Part shown: in pieces, positions 17,754 to 25,870 of the stretch | Numbering within the stretch: position 1 is the first letter of the stretch | Layout of the letters: each line of letters opens with the position of its first letter | DNA from: Streptomyces sp. NBC_00582 | GTDB lineage: Bacteria; Actinomycetota; Actinomycetes; Streptomycetales; Streptomycetaceae | NCBI RefSeq assembly: GCF_036345155.1 | Contig: NZ_CP107772.1 | Location: forward strand, 1,922,001 to 1,986,000 | Direction of reading: 5' to 3' | Length of the DNA stretch: 64,000 nucleotides | Made by a program: the position numbers and the translations under genes | The notes under the pieces: model-generated | What the model was told of the DNA's origin: nothing | The model's input: the letters and a program-made list of their open reading frames with translations, nothing else | Database searches by the model: none

Positions 17754-18371
17754 GTGGCGAGGGTCCGGTTGAGCGTGGCCGAGCGGCGTGAGGAGCTGCT
17801 GCGGGCCGCCATCGAGCAGATCGAGGCGCGGGGCGTGGCGGCGGTCAGGATCGCCGACGTGGCCGCGGCGCTCGGTGTGAGCAACGCGCTGGTCCTCTAC
17901 CACTTCTCGACCAAGGAGAAGCTGGTCGCCGCCGCCTTCGCGTACGCCGCCGAGGACGACCTGGCTCATCTGCGCAAGCTGCTGGGCCGCCGGACGAGCG
18001 CGCTGCGCCGGCTGCGGGCGGCCGTGCGCTGGTACGCGCCCACCGGCCAGGCCAAGGGCTGGCGGCTGTGGATCGAGGGCTGGGCGGTGTCCCTGCGCGA
18101 GCCCGCGCTGCGGGAGGTCGCCCGGGACCTCGACCGAGCGTGGAAGGCCGCCCTCGCCGAGGTGATCGCCGAGGGGGTGGAGGCGGGCGAGTTCACCTGT
18201 CCCGACCCCACCGGCACGGCCCTGCGCCTGACGGCCCTCCTGGACGGCCTGGCCGTACAGCTCACGTCGTACGACGGCACGGTGTCGCGGGCACGGGCGC
18301 AGGAGTGGGTGGAGGAGGCGCTGGCACGGGAGCTGTCGGCCCGTCCGGACGGCGCGGACGAGGCCCCTTGA
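17754..18371 (+). CDS. TetR/AcrR-family regulator
   Basis: A 205-residue repressor. The N-terminal helix-turn-helix spans about residues 10-55 (ELLRAAIEQIEARGVAAVRI, then DVAAALGVSNALVLYHFSTK), and the C-terminal ligand-binding domain includes LTALLDGLAVQLTSYDGTVS. The arrangement resembles BetI-like TetR_C_6 proteins. The GTG start at 17754 lies in GGCGTGGCG. It is probably co-transcribed with the dehydrogenase upstream and may bind the dyad at 16459-16475. The ligand is unknown. Confidence 0.85.
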   Translation: MARVRLSVAERREELLRAAIEQIEARGVAAVRIADVAAALGVSNALVLYHFSTKEKLVAAAFAYAAEDDLAHLRKLLGRRTSALRRLRAAVRWYAPTGQAKGWRLWIEGWAVSLREPALREVARDLDRAWKAALAEVIAEGVEAGEFTCPDPTGTALRLTALLDGLAVQLTSYDGTVSRARAQEWVEEALARELSARPDGADEAP

Positions 18372-18401
18372 GCGCCGGGGCCCGCCGCCTTCGTCCCCGC
18401 C

Positions 18402-19220
18402 TCACGCCACCGAGGCGATCCGCATCCTGATGTCCTCGGGCGACAGCGCGCCCTTCGCCGTCACATGGTCCCCGGACGACTCCCCGCGCAGCCGTCGCCC
18501 GATCCACGGCACGAGGTACTCCCGCGCCCAGTGCACGTCGTCCCGCCGCACCTCCAGGGTGCCCCTCGGCGGCAGCGGCGGCCATGCCTGTTCCGGGTCC
18601 GCCGGCACCTGGAGCCCGAGTGCCTGCCCGGCCCGCAGCGCCACGCGCGTGTGCCCCTCGGGAGACAGATGCAGCCGGTCGTCGTCCCAGGCCCGCCGGT
18701 CCTGCACGGACTTCAGGGACCACAGGTCGATCACCGGGCACCCGTACCGGTCGGCGACGGCCCGCACATGCCCGTTGTAGGTGGCGATCTTCCCGCGCAG
18801 GTGCTTGAGCACGGGGACGCCCCGGGTGTCGAAGCCGGTCGTCACCATGACCGTGCCGGCGACGGCGGTCAGCGCGGCGATCGCGCGCTCGAAGCGCTCG
18901 GCGACCTCGTCGGGGTCGGTGCCGGGACGGATGATGTCGTTGCCGCCCGCGCAGAAGGAGACCAGGTCCGGCGCGAGTTCGACGGCCCGCGGAAGCTGGT
19001 CCTCCACGATCTGGTCGAGCAGTTTTCCGCGCACCGCCAGGTTGGTGTACTCGAAGTCGCCCTCGGGCCGCCGGTCCGCGAGCAGTACCGCGAACCGGTC
19101 GGCCCAGCCGACGAACGCCCCGTCGGGGCCGGGGTCGCCGACGCCCTCGGTGAAGCTGTCCCCCACCGCCACGTACGACCCGATCACTGATCTGTTGTCA
19201 CTCTTCGAATCGTCTGCCAC
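18402..19220 (-). CDS. SGNH/GDSL-family hydrolase
   Basis: A 272-residue lipase/esterase-like hydrolase. Block I (YVAVGDSFTEGVGDPGPDG) carries the nucleophilic Ser, block III is FCAGGNDIIRP (GxND), and block V is DDRLHLSPEGHTRVA with the catalytic Asp and His. No signal peptide is seen, so it is presumably cytoplasmic. The substrate is not predictable. The GTG at 19220 gives the best full-length domain but lacks a well-placed Shine-Dalgarno. A short ORF with a good one overlaps it (see 19198-19230). Confidence 0.82.
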   Translation of the reverse strand: MADDSKSDNRSVIGSYVAVGDSFTEGVGDPGPDGAFVGWADRFAVLLADRRPEGDFEYTNLAVRGKLLDQIVEDQLPRAVELAPDLVSFCAGGNDIIRPGTDPDEVAERFERAIAALTAVAGTVMVTTGFDTRGVPVLKHLRGKIATYNGHVRAVADRYGCPVIDLWSLKSVQDRRAWDDDRLHLSPEGHTRVALRAGQALGLQVPADPEQAWPPLPPRGTLEVRRDDVHWAREYLVPWIGRRLRGESSGDHVTAKGALSPEDIRMRIASVA

Positions 19221-19230
19221 AGCCGTTCAT
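19198..19230 (-). other. Possible 10-codon leader ORF overlapping the hydrolase start
   Basis: ATG 19230 is preceded by GGAAGGGG about five bases upstream, encodes MNGCGRRFEE and stops at 19198, spanning the GTG (19220) of the hydrolase. It could be a coupling or attenuating leader peptide, or a chance ORF. Confidence 0.25.
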
Positions 19231-19313
19231 GATTCCCCTTCCAATGTGACCTACGCGACCGTAGGAAAGGGTTGACGGACGGTGAGATAAGCCACTCCTA
19301 AAGAATTGGCCAA

Positions 19314-20027
19314 TCAGGGAATAGGCGACCACACCCGGAAGTTCCGGATCCGGAAATGGCTCCAGGTGGTGCGGAACGCGAAGTGCCCCCGGGTGTACGG
19401 CTCCGGGTCCGTGTAGTCGAAGACGAGCCGCCCGTTGTTCCACCAGCGCTGGGTGGAGCCGTCGGACTCGATCCGGACGTGGTTCGGTTCGTTCGCCACG
19501 AGCAGCGGCTCGGTGTAGTCGCGGATCAGCGGCCGTACGCCCGCCTCGCCGACGTAGCGGCGCAGCCGGGTGGTGGTGTTGGTGTTGGCGCCGTAGCCCA
19601 CGTAGTACGTCTTCAGGTAGTCGTACTCGGCGAGGGCGCCGCCGCGCGGGGTGGCGAAGAGGTCGTCCGGGGAGCGGACGTCGACGGCGTTCCAGAAGTT
19701 GTTGAGGTCGGAGACACGGTCGTTGACGCCGCCCGCGGAGACGGGTGTGGCGACGTATTCGAGGACGTACGGCCCTGTGAGGGGCCGCTTGAACCAGAGG
19801 GTCGCCCCGGCGGGCACGTCGACCTCCAGAGTCCCGTGCGTGGCCGTGACGGTCCCGCCGCGCTCGAGTTCCACGGCCCACTGGCCGAGGCCGTGGCAGA
19901 AGTCGTCGCGGGCGATCAGCCGGCGGTGGCGGTACCCCGTGCCGGGGGCGGCGGTCGCCGCCGGGCCGAGGGCGGCGAGGGCGGCGCCCGCCGCCAGTGC
20001 TCCGAATGCTCTACGCGTGGTCGTCAC
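19314..20027 (-). CDS. Secreted DUF6250-type protein beside rhamnogalacturonan lyase
   Basis: A 237-residue exported protein. The N-terminus MTTTRRAFGALAAGAALAAL with the signal-like segment and an A-x-A site (TAAPG) indicates Tat or Sec export. The mature part is a beta-sandwich lectin/lyase-like domain (FKRPLTGPYVLEYVATPVSA, GYGANTNTTTRLRRYVGE, NHVRIESDGSTQRWWNNGRL), matching what I recall of DUF6250 proteins near pectin-degrading genes. It overlaps the end of the PL11 gene by 17 bases, so it is its translationally coupled partner. A role in binding or trimming rhamnogalacturonan is inferred. Confidence 0.65.
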   Translation of the reverse strand: MTTTRRAFGALAAGAALAALGPAATAAPGTGYRHRRLIARDDFCHGLGQWAVELERGGTVTATHGTLEVDVPAGATLWFKRPLTGPYVLEYVATPVSAGGVNDRVSDLNNFWNAVDVRSPDDLFATPRGGALAEYDYLKTYYVGYGANTNTTTRLRRYVGEAGVRPLIRDYTEPLLVANEPNHVRIESDGSTQRWWNNGRLVFDYTDPEPYTRGHFAFRTTWSHFRIRNFRVWSPIP

Positions 20028-21924
20028 GTCGATCGGCTCCTTGGGTGGTGGTGAGGGCGGGCCGGGGGATCCGGCGGGTCTCGGTGCCGAGGTAGTAGTC
20101 GGTGTACGTCGACTGCAGATAGCCGCGGACGGTCCAGCCGAGGCGGTACGCGGGGTTCTGGGCGAGGGTGTAGACGCGGGTGTCGGTGGGCTCGGTCGTG
20201 GTGTACAGGCGCAGGGCGGTGTGGTCGGCGGTCTCGGCGAGGATCTCCTCGCGCCAGTCGCCGATCAGGTCGCCGTAGAAGGGGGTGGCGTTGCGGGCGC
20301 CGGAGACGACCCCGGACGGGTCGAAGAGGGTGGCGCTGGTCGCGGTCGCCGGGTCCCACTTCTCCACGCGCGTGAAGTCCAGCAGTTCCGCCGTCTTGTC
20401 GCCGTCCCACCAGAGACGGAAGTTGACGCTGGGCGTGGTGGTGGAGACCTTGCCGTCCCGGACGTTGAAGACGCCCGCGCCGGGCCGGGTCACGTCGGCC
20501 GTGGACGTCCAGTACTCGTAGCCGCGGTGGCCGGGATCGATGTCGGCGGCGTTGCCCCGGCCGACGTCGAGGTCGGCGTCGCTCACCGGATCGGCCGGGT
20601 GGGTGCCGGTCACGAGCCGCTCGCCGGTGTCGGCGTCGTAGTAGTACCAGGGGAAGTTCGACACGATGCCGAGTTCCGACTGCTGGATGGCGAAGCCCTC
20701 CAGACCGGGCCGGTCGGGGTCGAGGTCGGCGATGTCGAAGCGGTCGCCGTGGATGGCCCCGGCGACGACGTAACGCAGGGTGCCGTCGCTGTTCACGACG
20801 TAGTTGCCGTCGGCGATCTCGTCCCTGCCGTCGCCGTCGACGTCCACCGTGCGGATCTGGTGGAAGCCGGTGGCGCCGCTCGCCGGGTCGACGACGTACT
20901 TCCAACGGCGGGTCAGCTCCGTGCCGTCGTAGTCCCAGGTCTGGAACAGCACCCGGAAGGAACCGCGTTTCGCGCCGACCCGCGTGACCAGCTTCGTGAC
21001 CAGGCTGGGGTGTACGCCGTCGAGGTACGCGATGCCGAAGTGGCCGCCGGAGGGGCCGTCGGCGACGAAGTCGTCGGGGACGGGCTGCCGGGTGCGCTCG
21101 GTGCCCGTCGCGCCGTCGATCACGGACACGAACTGGCGCGCGGGCGAGGCGGCGGTGACCTGGCCGCCGTCGGCGAAGGTGGTCCCGGCGGCCGTGTGCA
21201 CCAGCACCTCCGCCCTGCCGTCGCCGTCGAGGTCGTAGACCGTGACGTTGTCGTCGTTGCGGTAGCCGCCGATCGCCGTGGAGCCGCTGATCGCCGCGGG
21301 CGCCGGGTCGTTGGCGCCGTTCCCGCCGACCTGCGTGTGGGATCCGGGCCCGAGGTCGACCCGCCACAGCCGCTCGCCGGTGAGGGTGTACGCCTCCAGC
21401 AGGTCCGGCCGGTCGCGCGTCTGCGACAGGCGGCTGACGACGAGCTCGTACCGTCCGTCGCCGTCGAGGTCGCCGGGCCAGGCGTGCTGGACGGTGTAGC
21501 CGTCGGCGGCGGCGAGCGGGATCTCGGCGTAACCGCCGGCGAGGACCAGGGCGGGCGCACCGGCCTTCCGCTCCCGGCCGTCGACAACCGCGCGCACGGT
21601 GTACGTCCCCGTGCCCGGGGTGGTGTCGCGGTAGGTGGTCGACCTCCGCAGCGGCGTGCGGTTCAGCCGCCGGCCGTTCTTGTACACGTCGAAGGCGATC
21701 GCGTCGCCGTGACGGGCGTACTCGGTGCCCAGCAGACGCCAGCTCAGGAAGGTGCTCCTGCCGTCCTCGGACGGTACGGCGACCAGGCCGCGGTCCAGAT
21801 TCTCGACGATGCGGCGCGGGGTGTCCTCGGCGGCCGCCTGTCCCGCGGGGGCACAGAGCAGGCCGGCGAGCAGCTGTGCGGCGGTGACGGCGACGGTTCT
21901 TCGTAGAAAGCGCTTGCCCTTCAT
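20011..21924 (-). CDS. Secreted rhamnogalacturonan lyase (PL11 family)
   Basis: A 637-residue exported polysaccharide lyase that cleaves the rhamnogalacturonan-I backbone of pectin by beta-elimination. A signal peptide (RRTVAVTAAQLLAGLLCAPAG) is followed by RIVENLDRGLVAVPSEDGRS and the eight-bladed propeller with repeated calcium-binding DGDGR loops (DLDGDGRYELV, DLDGDGRAEVL, DVDGDGRDEIA). PFYGDLIGDWREEIL near the C-terminus is diagnostic of PL11. The length is normal for the catalytic unit without an added binding module. ATG 21924 is the likely start. GTG nine bases upstream is possible. Confidence 0.9.
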   Translation of the reverse strand: MKGKRFLRRTVAVTAAQLLAGLLCAPAGQAAAEDTPRRIVENLDRGLVAVPSEDGRSTFLSWRLLGTEYARHGDAIAFDVYKNGRRLNRTPLRRSTTYRDTTPGTGTYTVRAVVDGRERKAGAPALVLAGGYAEIPLAAADGYTVQHAWPGDLDGDGRYELVVSRLSQTRDRPDLLEAYTLTGERLWRVDLGPGSHTQVGGNGANDPAPAAISGSTAIGGYRNDDNVTVYDLDGDGRAEVLVHTAAGTTFADGGQVTAASPARQFVSVIDGATGTERTRQPVPDDFVADGPSGGHFGIAYLDGVHPSLVTKLVTRVGAKRGSFRVLFQTWDYDGTELTRRWKYVVDPASGATGFHQIRTVDVDGDGRDEIADGNYVVNSDGTLRYVVAGAIHGDRFDIADLDPDRPGLEGFAIQQSELGIVSNFPWYYYDADTGERLVTGTHPADPVSDADLDVGRGNAADIDPGHRGYEYWTSTADVTRPGAGVFNVRDGKVSTTTPSVNFRLWWDGDKTAELLDFTRVEKWDPATATSATLFDPSGVVSGARNATPFYGDLIGDWREEILAETADHTALRLYTTTEPTDTRVYTLAQNPAYRLGWTVRGYLQSTYTDYYLGTETRRIPRPALTTTQGADRRDDHA

Positions 21925-22013
21925 GGTGATCACTGTGGCCCCACCCTGTCCCGGCTGTCGACGGTGCGAAAAGGGATGCCACAAGACCGCAATACGACGA
22001 TCATGAACACGCA

Positions 22014-22054
22014 AAGCGAAGGCCGGCCCCGGGGATCGGGGTCCGGCCTTCGCC
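22014..22054 (-). terminator. Hairpin terminator of the M23 peptidase gene
   Basis: Arms GCGAAGGCCGGCCCC (22016-22030) and GGGTCCGGCCTTCGC (22038-22052) match at 14 of 15 positions, 56 bases past the M23 stop codon. A short T-run follows on the minus strand. Confidence 0.7.
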
Positions 22055-22107
22055 CTGCGTGTCAGGCGTGCGTGTCAGGCGTGCTCGACGGTCGTCGTCG
22101 GCGGGGG

Positions 22108-23079
22108 TCAGCCGACGGCGACGCCGTGGGAGCGGAGGTAGGCGACGGGGTCCACGTCGGAGCCGTAGTTCGGCGTGGTGCGGATCTCGAAGTGCAGGTG
22201 CGGGCCGGTCACGTTGCCGGTGGCGCCGGAGAGACCGATCTGCTGCCCGGCGGTCACGGTCTGACCGGCCGAGACCGAGAGCTGGGAGAGGTGGGCGTAC
22301 TGGGCGTAGTAGCCGTCGTTGAGCTTGATGACGACCTGGTTGCCGTACGCCCCGCCCCAGCCGGCGGAGACGACCGTGCCCGCGGCTATGGCCTTGAGGG
22401 AGGTGCCGGTCGGGACGACGAAGTCGACGCCCGTGTGGTAGCCGCTGGACCACATGCTGCCGGCCACCTTGTAGCCGGTGCCGACGGTCGCGCCGGAGAC
22501 GGGAAGGGTGTAACCGCCGACGGTGCTCGTGCCGCTCTCCGCGGCCTGGGCGGCCGTGTTCGAGGAGGACGAGGACGACGGGGACGCCTTCGCGTCGGAG
22601 GACTTCGAGGTCGACGGCTGCGCGGACTGCGACGCCTTGGAGGACCGCGTCGCGGACGAGCCGGACGACGAACCGGTGCTCGCGGCCTTCTTTCCGATCG
22701 ACAGCTCGAGGCCGGGGTGGATCAGCGAGGGGTTGCCGCCGACGGCCTCGCGGTTGTCCGCGTAGAGCTTCTGCCAGCCGCCGCGCACCCGCTGCTCGTC
22801 GGCGATCCTGGCGAGGTAGTCGCCCGCCCGCACGGTGTAGGTCTTCGTGCTCGCGGCGGCGGACTTCCGCGACACGGGAGCGGCCTGTACGGCGTTCTCG
22901 GCGACCGATCCGGAAACGGCCTGAGCGGCCGACCGGGAAACGGACTGCGGGGTGGCCGCGTGGGCGCCGGTGGCCCCCATCAGCGGGAGGGCGAGTGCGG
23001 CCCCGCCGGTTCCGGCGACGGCGATGGAGCGGGTGAAACGCTGGGTCTTCGGGCGGCGGTGCTTACCCTTCGCGGGCAT
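22108..23079 (-). CDS. Secreted LysM / M23 peptidoglycan endopeptidase
   Basis: A 323-residue cell-wall hydrolase. It has an export signal (RFTRSIAVAGTGGAALALPL, then MGATGAHA), a LysM peptidoglycan-binding domain (about residues 79-130, YTVRAGDYLARIADEQRV), a Ser-rich linker and a C-terminal M23 zinc peptidase domain. The domain has ligands H and D in SGYHTGVDFVV and the HxH motif in GPHLHFEIRT, so it should be active on peptide crosslinks. It acts outside the membrane during growth or germination. The leader carries a c-di-AMP-type riboswitch (23092-23252), as is known for Streptomyces Rpf-like and M23 hydrolases. A terminator follows at 22014-22054. Confidence 0.92.
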   Translation of the reverse strand: MPAKGKHRRPKTQRFTRSIAVAGTGGAALALPLMGATGAHAATPQSVSRSAAQAVSGSVAENAVQAAPVSRKSAAASTKTYTVRAGDYLARIADEQRVRGGWQKLYADNREAVGGNPSLIHPGLELSIGKKAASTGSSSGSSATRSSKASQSAQPSTSKSSDAKASPSSSSSSNTAAQAAESGTSTVGGYTLPVSGATVGTGYKVAGSMWSSGYHTGVDFVVPTGTSLKAIAAGTVVSAGWGGAYGNQVVIKLNDGYYAQYAHLSQLSVSAGQTVTAGQQIGLSGATGNVTGPHLHFEIRTTPNYGSDVDPVAYLRSHGVAVG

Positions 23080-23091
23080 GGCGAATTCCTC

Positions 23092-23252
23092 TCCGGCGCC
23101 TACGAGGTGAGCTGTCGGGTGCGGACTGGAGATGTCCGGCCGCGACGGGTCGCGGCTTTACCCCGAGCCTGTTCCGGAGACCGGACCAGGCGGTTGTGCC
23201 TGTGGGTCCCCCGCTCCTGCCGTGCACGGGTGAGTGTGCGGATTCCGGACGG
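23092..23252 (-). promoter_or_regulatory. ydaO-type c-di-AMP riboswitch in the M23 leader
   Basis: Read on the minus strand just upstream of the gene, the leader has blocks I recognise from actinobacterial ydaO leaders. They are GGAGCGGGGGACCCA, then GGGGTAAAGCCGCG, a GCCGCGACCCGTCGCGGC hairpin, and the 3' signature CCCGACAGCTCACCTCGTAG. The element ends about 15 bases before the ribosome-binding region (GAGAGGAATTCGCC-ATG). c-di-AMP binding is known to turn such hydrolase genes off. The boundaries are approximate. Confidence 0.8.
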
Positions 23253-23546
23253 CGGCAGGATTCGGCGTCCGTCCGGATGGGTCTGGAACGTAAGCGACCC
23301 GGACGCACGGGAACAAGCAGTGGTTGCCCTGTTCCCGCCTTTCTCTTGATCCGCTGTGCGAATTCCCAGTGACGCTGCGTGCAACAGCCACGGGAGAATT
23401 CACCCAACGCCCGGGAAAGGCCCTTTGATTACGTGAACATGACGGGCGACGCAGGGTCACGGATATGACCCTGCTCACGTGACAGCCCTCCAGGATTCCT
23501 TATTCCAGAGCTAGTTGTAACGAAGGATCCAATTCGGACAGAACCC
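23253..23546. other. Rest of the 467-base gap between alpha-galactosidase and M23 genes
   Basis: No gene is supported here. It must contain the promoter for the riboswitch-controlled M23 transcript. A perfect 9-bp dyad, GCAGGGTCA (23451-23459) / TGACCCTGC (23466-23474), lies about 75 bases past the alpha-galactosidase stop and may be its terminator stem or an operator. Confidence 0.5.
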
Positions 23547-25652
23547 TCAGATCCGACGCAGACGGATAACCGTCGCATCAAGGTCACCGCGCAGCGCGGT
23601 CCGCAGCCCGTGGTGCAACAGCACGGCACCCCGGTGCACTTCGCCCGTTTCGCGGCATTCGTACGACGCCGCCGGGTCGAGGCCGCGCAGCCGCAGCGCC
23701 GGGACCGGCTCGCCGTAGCGCTGGGCCTGGAGCCAGGCGAGGACGACGGTCTCGTCGCCGCGGACGTACTGCACGGCACTCAGCCCGCCCGCCGGGGGGC
23801 GCAGCCGGTACTGGTCGCCGTGCTGCACAAGGGGCCGGATCTCCTTGTAGAGGTCCACCCATCGGCGGGCCTCGGTGAGCTCCTCCTCGGTCCACTCGGA
23901 GAGGTCGCCGCCGACGCCGAGCACCCCGGCCATGGCGCTGACGAACCGGAAGCGCAGCGAGCTCACCCGGCCGTTGAGCTGGGCGTTGGGGCTGTCCGTG
24001 ACCCAGGCGGCCATCACGCGCGCGGGATGGATCTGGCTGAAGCCGTGCTGGATGTCGAGCCGGTCGAGAGGGTCGGTGTTGTCGGAGGTCCACACCTGGT
24101 CGGTGCGGGCGAGGATACCGAGGTCGATCCGTCCGCCGCCGCCCGAGCAGGACTCGAAGGCCACGCCCGGGTGGGCCGCCCGCAGCCGGTCCAGGAGGCC
24201 GTACAGGGCGCGGACGTGGTCGACCCACAGGCGCTGCGGGTAAGGGTCGTCGGGCCAGCCGGCGTCGGTGAAGCAGCGGTTGAAGTCCCACTTGACGTAG
24301 TCGACGGGCGCACTGGAGAGCAGGCCGTCGAGCCGCTCCCAGAGGTACTCCTGGACGTCCTCGCGCGCGAGGTTCAGCATGAGCTGATTGCGGAACTCCG
24401 TCCGCTTTCGTCCCGGTTGGAACTGGACCCAGTCGGGGTGCGCCCGGTACAGATCGCTGTCCGGGTTGACCATCTCGGGCTCGACCCAGATGCCGAACTG
24501 CATGCCGAGCGCGTGCACGTGGTCGGCGAGCGGCTTGAGGCCGTTCGGGAAGCGGTCCGGGTTGGGCCACCAGTCGCCGAGGCCGGCGTGGTCGCCGGTG
24601 CGGGCGCCGAACCAGCCGTCGTCGACGACGAACAGTTCCACGCCGATCGCCGCGGCCCGTCGGGCGAGGGTGGCCTGCTGCTCCTCGGAGATGTCGAAGA
24701 AGGTGGCCTCCCAGGAGTTGAACAGCACCGGCCGGTCCCGCTCGGCGTCCGGGATCACATGGGCGCGCTGGTAGGCGTGCCAGGCGCGGCTGGCGCCGCC
24801 GAAACCGCCGTCGGTCCACAGGCCGGCGAACAGGGGCGTGGTGAAGGACTCCCCCTGCGCGAGCCGCAGCAGACCGGAGTCGTCGTGTCCCGCGCCGCCG
24901 GTGATCTGCACGCGCGCGTCGGGGAGTTGGGCGACGGCGATGCGCCAGGAGCCGGACCAGCCGAGGGCACAGCCGTAGACCTCTCCGCGCTCCTCGGTCG
25001 CGTCGGTGTCCAGGGCGACCCAGGGCAGGTACTGGTGGCCGGTGTGGCCGCGCCGGCTGCCGATGATCTTCTCGCCGTAGGTCAGCGGGGCCCGGACCAG
25101 CCGGGACTCGGCGGCCCAGCGGCCGTGCAGATGGGACAGCCGCCAGTCGTCGCGCTCGGGCAGGGTCCAGGTGGCGGAGTCGGCGCGCAACAGCTCCAGC
25201 GGCTCCTCGCCCTCGTTGAGCAGGGTCGTCCAGCGCTCCAGGACGTCGCCGCGCATCCGGTAGTGCAGGGTGATCAGGAGGGCGCCGTCCCGGAAGCGCA
25301 GCCGCAGCTCGGCGCCCGGGTCGTCGCCGTCCTGGATCTCGTACGCCTCGAAGGTCCACTCGGTGCCGCGGCTCCCGGCGCCGGTGCGCACGGACAGGGC
25401 GGGGCGGACGAAGCGGGGACCGCCCTCCACCGGGTACTCCTCATGGCCGTCCAGGGCGGCCTCGAAGGACGCGCGGCCCTGGTACGGGACGGCCACGAGG
25501 GCCTCCGCGTCGGCGAGCGCGATCCTCGGGCCCCAGTGCAGGTGCACCAGTTCGTCGGCGTCGGTGAGGTGGAGGGCATAGCTGCTCGCCGGCCCCGAAA
25601 GGAGCCAGGTACGGCCAGCCTCGGCGATCTCGGGCTTCACGGTCTCGGGCAT
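23547..25652 (-). CDS. Alpha-galactosidase (GH36)
   Basis: A 701-residue family 36 glycoside hydrolase that removes terminal alpha-galactosyl residues. The N-terminal beta-sandwich is followed by a (beta/alpha)8 barrel. The nucleophile Asp lies in VDYVKWDFNRCFTD, the acid/base Asp in QVWTSDNTDPLDR, and the substrate-binding stretches are VVDDGWFGAR and ESCSGGGGRIDLGIL. No signal peptide is seen, so it is probably cytoplasmic and acts on imported oligosaccharides. ATG 25652 is preceded by GGGGG. An upstream in-frame start 33 bases earlier is less likely. It is divergent from the tyrosine-phosphatase gene. Confidence 0.9.
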   Translation of the reverse strand: MPETVKPEIAEAGRTWLLSGPASSYALHLTDADELVHLHWGPRIALADAEALVAVPYQGRASFEAALDGHEEYPVEGGPRFVRPALSVRTGAGSRGTEWTFEAYEIQDGDDPGAELRLRFRDGALLITLHYRMRGDVLERWTTLLNEGEEPLELLRADSATWTLPERDDWRLSHLHGRWAAESRLVRAPLTYGEKIIGSRRGHTGHQYLPWVALDTDATEERGEVYGCALGWSGSWRIAVAQLPDARVQITGGAGHDDSGLLRLAQGESFTTPLFAGLWTDGGFGGASRAWHAYQRAHVIPDAERDRPVLFNSWEATFFDISEEQQATLARRAAAIGVELFVVDDGWFGARTGDHAGLGDWWPNPDRFPNGLKPLADHVHALGMQFGIWVEPEMVNPDSDLYRAHPDWVQFQPGRKRTEFRNQLMLNLAREDVQEYLWERLDGLLSSAPVDYVKWDFNRCFTDAGWPDDPYPQRLWVDHVRALYGLLDRLRAAHPGVAFESCSGGGGRIDLGILARTDQVWTSDNTDPLDRLDIQHGFSQIHPARVMAAWVTDSPNAQLNGRVSSLRFRFVSAMAGVLGVGGDLSEWTEEELTEARRWVDLYKEIRPLVQHGDQYRLRPPAGGLSAVQYVRGDETVVLAWLQAQRYGEPVPALRLRGLDPAASYECRETGEVHRGAVLLHHGLRTALRGDLDATVIRLRRI

Positions 25653-25727
25653 CAAACCCCCACTGATTCGAACAGGTGCGATCAAGCCTCAACATCATCA
25701 GGTGCGCGCGGCCCACCCGGCAACGCC

Positions 25728-25780
25728 TGTGGACAAACCGTTCACCTGGGGAGACGGAGGATTCGTCCGGCTGTGGACAA
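25728..25780. promoter_or_regulatory. Two DnaA-box-like 9-mers in a direct repeat
   Basis: TGTGGACAA occurs at 25728-25736 and 25772-25780, 44 bases apart, each followed by a similar CCGTT. Its complement TTGTCCACA is the preferred Streptomyces DnaA box. They sit between the divergent alpha-galactosidase and phosphatase genes. Confidence 0.45.
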
Positions 25781-25870
25781 CCCGTTGCCCGGGGAATCCA
25801 TGTCGTATGGTCGAATCGGTCCCGTCGGCCACCGAGCCGCGCCGGCGGAGCCCGACCGGGAGGGAACCCC

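Noticed and set aside
19651..21906. 750-codon plus-strand frame opposite the rhamnogalacturonan lyase
   Set aside because: No motif, composition of an antisense shadow; the opposite strand encodes clear PL11 motifs and a signal peptide.
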